Origin: Fibrobacter sp.
Lineage (GTDB): Bacteria; Fibrobacterota; Fibrobacteria; Fibrobacterales; Fibrobacteraceae
Assembly (NCBI GenBank): GCA_024398995.1
Contig: JAKSIE010000024.1
Coordinates: 1-36,363, forward strand
Length of the DNA: 36,363 bases
Reading direction: 5' to 3'
The translations under genes and the position numbers were made by a program. Within the stretch, counting starts at the first letter, position 1. The number at the start of each line of letters is the position of its first letter. The notes beneath the pieces are model-generated. The model ran no database searches, was not told where the DNA came from, and worked only from the letters and a program-made list of their open reading frames with translations. Positions 31,818-36,363 of this stretch are shown here, piece after piece.

Positions 31818-32357
31818 TTAGTAATTTTCCGCGTTCACTTCGAAGTAGGACTGGGGGTGTGCGCAGGTGGGGCAGACTTCGGGAGCCTTGGTGCCGACCA
31901 CGATGTGACCGCAGTTGCGGCATTCCCAAACCTTGACTTCGCTCTTTTCGAACACGGCTGCAGTTTCCACGTTCTTGAGGAGTGCGCGGTAGCGTTCTTC
32001 GTGGTGCTTTTCGATGGCGCCTACCAGGCGGAACTTCTTTGCAAGTGCAGCGAAACCTTCGGCTTCGGCGGTCTTTGCAAATTCTTCATACATGTCGGTC
32101 CATTCGTAGTTTTCACCGTCGGCAGCGGCCTTCAGGTTTTCTGCGGTGTCACCGATGCCGTTCAGTTCCTTGAACCACATCTTGGCATGTTCCTTTTCGT
32201 TTTCTGCAGTCTTCAGGAACATTGCGGCGATCTGTTCAAAACCGTCCTTCTTTGCCTTGGATGCAAAGTAGGTGTACTTGTTACGGGCCTGGGATTCGCC
32301 TGCGAATGCAGCTTCGAGGTTCTTTTCGGTCTGGGTACCAGCGTACTTGTTTGCCAT
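31818..32357 (-). CDS. rbr: rubrerythrin, 179 aa
   Basis: Di-iron peroxide reductase of anaerobes and microaerophiles. The ferritin-like domain carries the ligands in [58 protein letters not shown]. The C-terminal rubredoxin-like domain has [23 protein letters not shown] (CxxC ... CxxC). Ribosome-binding site AAGGAG. A TTGTATATT element lies at 32402-32410 on the minus strand about 45 nt upstream of the ATG, giving a short ordinary leader. The intrinsic terminator at 31745 follows. Confidence 0.96.
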   Translation of the reverse strand: MANKYAGTQTEKNLEAAFAGESQARNKYTYFASKAKKDGFEQIAAMFLKTAENEKEHAKMWFKELNGIGDTAENLKAAADGENYEWTDMYEEFAKTAEAEGFAALAKKFRLVGAIEKHHEERYRALLKNVETAAVFEKSEVKVWECRNCGHIVVGTKAPEVCPTCAHPQSYFEVNAENY

Positions 32358-32401
32358 TTTTATGTCTCCTTGCGATAACGCAAAAAATGAATTTCGGTTT
32401 T

Positions 32402-32410
32402 AATATACAA
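32402..32410 (-). promoter_or_regulatory. TTGTATATT promoter of rubrerythrin
   Basis: TTGTATATT on the minus strand, 45-54 bp before the start codon, with no recognisable -35 hexamer at normal distance. Confidence 0.5.
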
Positions 32411-32436
32411 TGTTTTAATTCGATTGGCTTGAGGAA

Positions 32437-33045
32437 TCAGGGATTATCCGGTTGCTGTCCGTTGTGGGCGAGCCACTTGCATTCACCTTTTTCCATATTT
32501 GTAAAGATTGCCTTGAAGGAGGAGTCTTCAGGGCTGCAGGCGTAGATTCCAAACTGGATTTCTCCAACAGCCTTGTGCATGTGGCAGACGCGCATCTGCT
32601 TGAACCTGGCGCCGTCTTCGGAGCTCTCGATACAGAAATCGTCTTCGCGGCGGCTGAGGCGGTACCACATGGACTTGATATCTGCGCTGACCTCTGTAGT
32701 GGCCCAGTCCGAGTAACCCATGTTTGTGACCACGCTGCCTAAATGCTGAAAACTTTCGTTCTCGTACTCGATGGAGGCCTTGAGCCAGTTTTCGCTATCA
32801 AGGTACATCACCACTCCGCACTGGTCAAAGCGGCGCTTGCTATGAAACTCCGTCTTTACGGTAAAGGAGAAGAACTTGTCTGCAGTGCTGATCTGCAGAA
32901 CAGGGGCGTTATCATTTCTGAAATGATAGTAGGTCCTTTGCCAAAGATCCGTGTGGGGCGCCGTGACGATTTCGATTCTGTCGTCGTCGATTTTAAATTC
33001 GGCAGGCTCGCGGGTCCATTTCCAGAGATCCTTGCTGATAGTCAT
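32437..33045 (-). CDS. DUF1349 protein, 202 aa
   Basis: Concanavalin-A-like jelly-roll protein of the DUF1349 family (similar to yeast 'regulation of enolase 1'). Typical blocks are RTYYHFRNDNAPVLQIS, FSFTVKTEFHSKRRFDQCGVVMYLDSENWLKASIEYE, GSVVTNMGYSDWATTEV, MWYRLSRREDDFCIESSEDG and GIYACSPEDSSFKAIFTNM. No signal peptide, so it is probably cytoplasmic. Function unknown, perhaps carbohydrate binding as suggested by the fold. Spaced 30 nt downstream of the TSCPD gene on the same strand. Confidence 0.9.
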   Translation of the reverse strand: MTISKDLWKWTREPAEFKIDDDRIEIVTAPHTDLWQRTYYHFRNDNAPVLQISTADKFFSFTVKTEFHSKRRFDQCGVVMYLDSENWLKASIEYENESFQHLGSVVTNMGYSDWATTEVSADIKSMWYRLSRREDDFCIESSEDGARFKQMRVCHMHKAVGEIQFGIYACSPEDSSFKAIFTNMEKGECKWLAHNGQQPDNP

Positions 33046-33075
33046 TTCAAGCCTTTGGACGAGTGCGAACTTTTA

Positions 33076-33321
33076 CTAGATGACTTCGCGAAGTGCCTTT
33101 GCCAGTTGGTCGGCGCAGGAAGTGGATTTTCCGTTGCAGGTGTTGCCTTCCAGGATGTCGGCGATTTCCTTCATGTCCTTGCCTTCGCAGAGCTTGCCGA
33201 TGGCCTTCAGGTTGCCATTGCAGCCGCCCAGGAACTTGAGGTTGTACATCTTGCCGTCTTCGTAGTCGAAGGTGATGAGCTGGGCGCAGGTGCCGCTGGT
33301 TCTGAATTCCTTAGTCTGCAT
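33076..33321 (-). CDS. TSCPD-domain protein (TIGR03905-like), 81 aa
   Basis: Small protein of the type related to the C-terminal zinc-associated tail of adenosylcobalamin-dependent ribonucleotide reductase. The signature is STSCADQLAKAL near the C-terminus; RTSGTCAQLITFDYEDGK and FLGGCNGNLKAIGKLCEG precede it. Five cysteines are spaced as in the family. Start taken at ATG 33321 (MQTKEFRTSG); the frame opens 11 codons earlier. A TTGTATATT element lies at 33353-33361 on the minus strand. Probably in an operon with the DUF1349 gene. Confidence 0.88.
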   Translation of the reverse strand: MQTKEFRTSGTCAQLITFDYEDGKMYNLKFLGGCNGNLKAIGKLCEGKDMKEIADILEGNTCNGKSTSCADQLAKALREVI

Positions 33322-33352
33322 AAAAGTCTCGCTTTGTTTAGGTGATAGTGTC

Positions 33353-33361
33353 AATATACAA
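33353..33361 (-). promoter_or_regulatory. TTGTATATT promoter of the TSCPD gene
   Basis: TTGTATATT on the minus strand, 32-40 bp before the start; no -35 element seen. Confidence 0.5.
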
Positions 33362-33409
33362 TTTGTAGGGGCGATGGAAGTAGTGGCAGATGATTATGTT
33401 TGCGAAATT

Positions 33410-34351
33410 TTAGCGGCTAAGGTTGCGGCCCTTGCTATCCATTTTCTGATTTTTTTGCCCGTAGAAAATGATGTGGCATGGATTGGATAAATCCCGAAAA
33501 CCATGATGTGTGTGGCCCGCTGAATTATGTTTTGAAACATCGAGTTTCGGGATGGAAGAGGTTTCTTCCGCAGGATTTTGTTCGTTGTAAAGGGCTGCAA
33601 TTTCTTCGTCGCTTAAGGCCCGATTGTAAAAGCGCAAGTCGTCGATGCTTCCTTCAAAAAAACTCCATAGGGAGCGGGTTCCTAGGCGCACCGGGGAATT
33701 TCCATTTTCCACTTGTACACCGTAAGTTTCATCGTAGAGCGGGTCCTGATCTTTTTGGACGCCGTTCTTGAATAAGGTAATGGTATTGCTTTGGACATCG
33801 TAACGGGCCACAAAATGAATCCATTCCCCGGCCTGGATTTCCTCCTGCACGTAGCTACCGGAGCCAAGCCCGCCTTTCAGGTTGAAGGCGTAGGCAGACA
33901 TTCGATTGGGACGGTTTTCCTGGGAACCTGTCAGTTCCTTGTTGTACATCCGGAATACCCATTCGTGCTGCTGCGGCATTCCCTTTCCCATCCAGTGAAC
34001 GTATCCGCCTTCTTCTGCATTCTTGAAGTTCAAGGTTGATGGGCTCACCCAGACGGAAATGGTAAGGGCACCGGTGGTGTTGATGCTAAATGCGTCATCA
34101 TCGGGAATTTCCATGTAGCTTTCGCCGTCAAAGACTGCTGCGGATTCGGGATTCCCGAAACGGTCCTTGCCGAAGGTGGCGCCTTTGTTCTCTACGTTTG
34201 GCGCTGTGGAACTTGCGTTTTCAAGGCTGCCGTCGGTGAAGGGATAATAGGCTATCAGACCATCGGTTGGGATTGCATTCTTGGCTGCGTCTGCGAAAAT
34301 TGCAGGCGTTATAAACAATGGGGCGCAGCAAAGAATTCTTGATAATCTCAT
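33410..34351 (-). CDS. LamG/concanavalin A-like lectin domain protein, 313 aa, exported
   Basis: Signal peptide RLSRILCCAPLFITPAIFADA after ATG 34351. A single LamG-type domain (about 30-245) is recognisable from GLIAYYPFTDGSLENAS, FDGESYMEIPDDDAF, LTISVWVSPSTLNF, GEWIHFVARYD, ITLFKNGVQ and the ending GSIDDLRFYNRALSDEEIAAL. This domain binds carbohydrates or other ligands and is frequent in surface proteins of polysaccharide-degrading bacteria. The last 60 residues are polar and His/Lys/Gln-rich with no recognised domain. TTGTATATT element at 34382-34390 on the minus strand. Confidence 0.9.
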   Translation of the reverse strand: MRLSRILCCAPLFITPAIFADAAKNAIPTDGLIAYYPFTDGSLENASSTAPNVENKGATFGKDRFGNPESAAVFDGESYMEIPDDDAFSINTTGALTISVWVSPSTLNFKNAEEGGYVHWMGKGMPQQHEWVFRMYNKELTGSQENRPNRMSAYAFNLKGGLGSGSYVQEEIQAGEWIHFVARYDVQSNTITLFKNGVQKDQDPLYDETYGVQVENGNSPVRLGTRSLWSFFEGSIDDLRFYNRALSDEEIAALYNEQNPAEETSSIPKLDVSKHNSAGHTHHGFRDLSNPCHIIFYGQKNQKMDSKGRNLSR

Positions 34352-34381
34352 GGTGGACGTATTTTTTGGGGGCCTCTGTCC

Positions 34382-34390
34382 AATATACAA
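34382..34390 (-). promoter_or_regulatory. TTGTATATT promoter of the LamG gene
   Basis: TTGTATATT on the minus strand, 31-39 bp before the start codon. The TATATTAT at 34401-34408 on the other strand forms a divergent promoter for the acetyltransferase leader. Confidence 0.5.
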
Positions 34391-34400
34391 TTTTTTGTGC

Positions 34401-34583
34401 TATATTATAGGTGAACCTTTATTACGGAGTTGGATGTTCTTAATCCATAATTTCGGTTTCGGCCGAACTCAAAACTGGGACATTGTTTAGCGCGGGTTAC
34501 GCCGGGTGGCGTGACTTGCTCTTTTTCATGAACCTGCGGCATTGCCTTCGTGATGGGGCTGCCGCAAAAAAAGGAAATAAACA
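34401..34583 (+). promoter_or_regulatory. structured leader of the acetyltransferase gene
   Basis: TATATT (34401-34406) would start a leader of about 170 nt. It has three hairpins: TTCGG...CCGAA (34452-34467), GTTACGCC/GGCGTGAC (34496-34515) and GCGGCA...TGCCGC (34536-34565). The last is followed by A's and the ribosome-binding site AAGGA. I do not recognise a known riboswitch class. Confidence 0.45.
34434..34490 (+). CDS. possible 18-aa leader peptide
   Basis: ATG at 34434 has GGAG 4 nt upstream and encodes MFLIHNFGFGRTQNWDIV before TAG at 34488. It lies in the 5' leader of the acetyltransferase gene. A hairpin, GTTACGCC-GGGT-GGCGTGAC (34496-34515), begins 5 nt after its stop and is followed by CTTTTTC, as in attenuators. 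It could also be chance. Confidence 0.35.
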   Translation: MFLIHNFGFGRTQNWDIV

Positions 34584-35273
34584 ATGTCTAAAAATTCTGA
34601 ATACACTATCCGACAGGAACAGCCTGCCGATTTCTCTGTCGTCGAAAATTTAACCCGCGAGGCTTTCTGGAACGTTTACCGTCCCGGATGTTCTGAGCAT
34701 TACGTGCTGCACTGCTACAGGAATCACCCAGATTTCATTCCGGAGCTCTCCCTTGTGCTGGAAGGCCCTGCCAGCGGGGGTGCTGCAGGTGTGGAACCGC
34801 GTCGCGAAATTCTCGCCCATGTGATGTTCGCCTGGAGCGAAATTCTGGTGGACCCGGATGAGTCGCAGGCGTGTTCCGCGCAGGACCAGCGCCGCCTTCG
34901 CATGATGACCTTCGGGCCTATCAGCGTTCGCCCCGATATGCAACGCAAGGGTCTTGGCAAGCTGCTGCTGGATTACGCACTGGAGCGCGCCTGCGACATG
35001 GGCGCGGGTTGCATTGCCATGTGCGGTAACATTCAGTTCTACGGCAAGTGCGGTTTTGTCACTGCAACGTCCAAGGGTATCCGCTACGCAGACGATCCTG
35101 ACAGCGACGCGCCCTACTTCTTGATTCGGGAATTGACGCCTGGCTTTCTGGATGGAGTGAGCGGTTCCTACCGTGACCCAGCGCCTTACTTTGTAAGTGA
35201 AGCCGACGTGGAGGAATTCGATAAGCAGTTTCCGCCTAAGGAAAAGAAGGTACTGCCAGGACAACTAGGGTAG
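34584..35273 (+). CDS. GNAT-family N-acetyltransferase, 229 aa
   Basis: Acetyl-CoA-dependent acetyltransferase. The N-terminus YTIRQEQPADFSVVENLTREAFW is typical, LAHVMFAWSEI is the central strand, and ISVRPDMQRKGLGKLLLDYALERA holds the Q/RxxGxG/A acetyl-CoA motif. GNIQFYGKCGFV is motif B. The C-terminal 60 residues (ELTPGFLDGVSGSYRDPAPYF) match the YhbS-like subgroup, which often has an extended tail. Ribosome-binding site AAGGA. The substrate is unknown. A terminator follows at 35285-35313. Confidence 0.92.
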   Translation: MSKNSEYTIRQEQPADFSVVENLTREAFWNVYRPGCSEHYVLHCYRNHPDFIPELSLVLEGPASGGAAGVEPRREILAHVMFAWSEILVDPDESQACSAQDQRRLRMMTFGPISVRPDMQRKGLGKLLLDYALERACDMGAGCIAMCGNIQFYGKCGFVTATSKGIRYADDPDSDAPYFLIRELTPGFLDGVSGSYRDPAPYFVSEADVEEFDKQFPPKEKKVLPGQLG

Positions 35274-35284
35274 TTCCAAAAAAG

Positions 35285-35313
35285 CCTCCTCGGTTTTCCC
35301 GGGGAGGTTTTTT
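35285..35313. terminator. bidirectional intrinsic terminator
   Basis: CCTCC-T-CGG, TTTT loop, CC-GGGGAGG then TTTTTT. It sits between convergent genes, with A's on the other side for the minus strand. Confidence 0.85.
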
Positions 35314-35319
35314 ATCCGT

Positions 35320-36363
35320 TTAATAAATTAAGTAATTGCCACGATCGCTATGAGCTTGCCCGTACTCCTCCATCAGCGCATTCAGTGCCTTGGAGCGTTC
35401 TCTACATTCGTCATCAAAATCGCGCTTCTGCGGACGATCCGCTGGTTTTAAGGAGTTTACAAGTTGAAATATTTCCAAGGCTTTTGGAACAGATTCGTCA
35501 GGGTTGCCCAAGAATAATTTTCGAACTTTTTTCTGCCCATAATCGTTTAAAGTTAAATACAGATAAGAACCATCAAGGTAATGATTTGCAGAATATTCCT
35601 GTTGGTAGCGATCAATGTCTTTTTTCAGCTTTTGGATTTTTGCGGTCTCCTCTCTGTTAATCAGTTTAGGTATGCAAGGTTCCATTTCCGTAGCTTCAAT
35701 AGAAAATGTCGTATCCCGTTTATTTCCGAGTGCCATGCGCCAGGTAATTCCATCGCATTTACGATAACGGTAACAAAAATAGACGGAATCTCCCTTGGCG
35801 TAGTAGCTTGGAAAATAGGCGTTGTCGCCGTGGCTATTGAAGCGTTCTTGGGTTGAATCATCAGAATCAAAAACTACTTCACCAAAGATGTCTTCATAAG
35901 TTATTTCATAATCGTAACTGCTCGTTTCTGTTAGAACTTTGTCGTCAATATGGGCGACAGGTTCACGAAAATCAATCCAGTAAATATAAGAGAAGCCGAC
36001 ATACGAGAGTATGGATAACAGCACTACATATAACCATGACCAAATTTTTCTAGGCTTAAAGAAGTAGCTTACAACGCAGGATATAGAAAACGCAACTAGA
36101 ACAAGGGCGATGATTGCAATGTCCGTGGGTCTGGCATCTACTCTAGAGGGTGATATAAAACTCGTTTGTCTCAAGAGCAGTTCATAAATGATGTAGACGA
36201 GATTGGCCGCCCACAGAGCGAGAAAGATTTTTCTAAAAAATGTTTTTTTGAATTTCGGTTGCCAATATAAAATTGCAAATGCAAAACCAATGAGAATTGG
36301 AATTAAATAAAAGAGTGTTTCTTCTAAATTGAACAACTCATGAAAATCAAGAAGATAATAAGA
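35320..36363 (-). CDS. membrane protein of unknown function, 5' end possibly outside the window
   Basis: The frame is open to the right edge. A TTG at 36336 would give 338 aa, but codons upstream also read without a stop, so the true start may lie outside. Four hydrophobic helices are visible near the N-terminus: FYLIPILIGFAFAILYW, IFLALWAANLVYIIYELLL, IAIIALVLVAFSISCVVSYFF and WLYVVLLSILSYVGFSYIYW. A soluble, charged part follows (about 135-338, FDSDDSTQERFNSHGDNAYF, then KKDIDRYQQEYSANHYLDGS). No family recognised. The sequence is richer in A/T than the neighbouring acetyltransferase gene. Confidence 0.7.
   Translation of the reverse strand, partial: SYYLLDFHELFNLEETLFYLIPILIGFAFAILYWQPKFKKTFFRKIFLALWAANLVYIIYELLLRQTSFISPSRVDARPTDIAIIALVLVAFSISCVVSYFFKPRKIWSWLYVVLLSILSYVGFSYIYWIDFREPVAHIDDKVLTETSSYDYEITYEDIFGEVVFDSDDSTQERFNSHGDNAYFPSYYAKGDSVYFCYRYRKCDGITWRMALGNKRDTTFSIEATEMEPCIPKLINREETAKIQKLKKDIDRYQQEYSANHYLDGSYLYLTLNDYGQKKVRKLFLGNPDESVPKALEIFQLVNSLKPADRPQKRDFDDECRERSKALNALMEEYGQAHSDRGNYLIY

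Noticed and set aside
34496..34583. ZTP-type riboswitch in the acetyltransferase leader (GGCGTGAC)
   Set aside because: The distal conserved CCGCCTGGGCA block and pseudoknot of the ZTP class are not present.

Overview
The window looks like a chromosomal segment of a Gram-negative, Fibrobacter-like bacterium (Fibrobacterota). Evidence: many lipoproteins with lipoboxes, a lipid A-type acyltransferase, DUF3943 and DUF4421-like envelope proteins, a bactofilin, moderate GC with AT-rich spacers, and rubrerythrin, which fits an oxygen-sensitive lifestyle. The phylum call is from family knowledge, not from a search.

Layout. 0.2-2.8 kb: minus-strand cluster with a small hypothetical protein, a very divergent sigma-70-like protein, a clear sigma-70 factor and a small basic protein. 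2.8-4.6 kb: a barnase-type secreted ribonuclease, an LpxL/HtrB-like acyltransferase and a frameshifted gene remnant. 4.6-9.2 kb: lipoproteins, a DUF3795 protein, a membrane protein, a metallo-beta-lactamase-fold lipoprotein and a flavin-binding split-barrel protein. 7.3-13.5 kb: a probable centromere and possibly the replication origin. Seven parS sites lie here, with DnaA-box-like words, AT-rich spacers and a switch of dominant gene orientation near 9.3 kb. The same stretch carries queD-queE (queuosine precursor synthesis), a glyoxalase-fold protein, a membrane phosphoesterase, two large multi-hairpin repeats and three copies of an apparently undescribed small-RNA family.

13.5-17.3 kb: rsmG-parA-parB followed by an M23 peptidase and a bactofilin, joining chromosome segregation to cell-envelope shaping. 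17.7-19.0 kb: CpdA-like phosphoesterase, tRNA-Met(CAT) and a small lipoprotein. 19.2-24.2 kb: DUF3943 protein, a histidine acid phosphatase (minus) and a tandem pair of DUF4421-like proteins. 24.4-29.0 kb: secA, tmk and a short-chain dehydrogenase with a sigma-54-like promoter. 29.2-31.7 kb: a macro-domain/HTH fusion, a vWA protein and a Vsr-type endonuclease, which may be an accessory stress or defence module. 31.8-36.4 kb: rubrerythrin, DUF1349, TSCPD and LamG proteins, a GNAT acetyltransferase with a structured leader, and a membrane protein running off the edge.

The strongest novelty candidates are: (i) three small-RNA genes with a TTGACA-N17-GATATA promoter, a shared 5' hairpin, a segment antisense to a ribosome-binding site plus start codon, and a strong intrinsic terminator; (ii) about 40 in-frame codons inside RsmG made largely of back-to-back palindromes; (iii) parS-linked multi-hairpin repeats with compensatory stem changes; (iv) a recurring TTGTATATT promoter element that in two cases leaves no room for a 5' leader.
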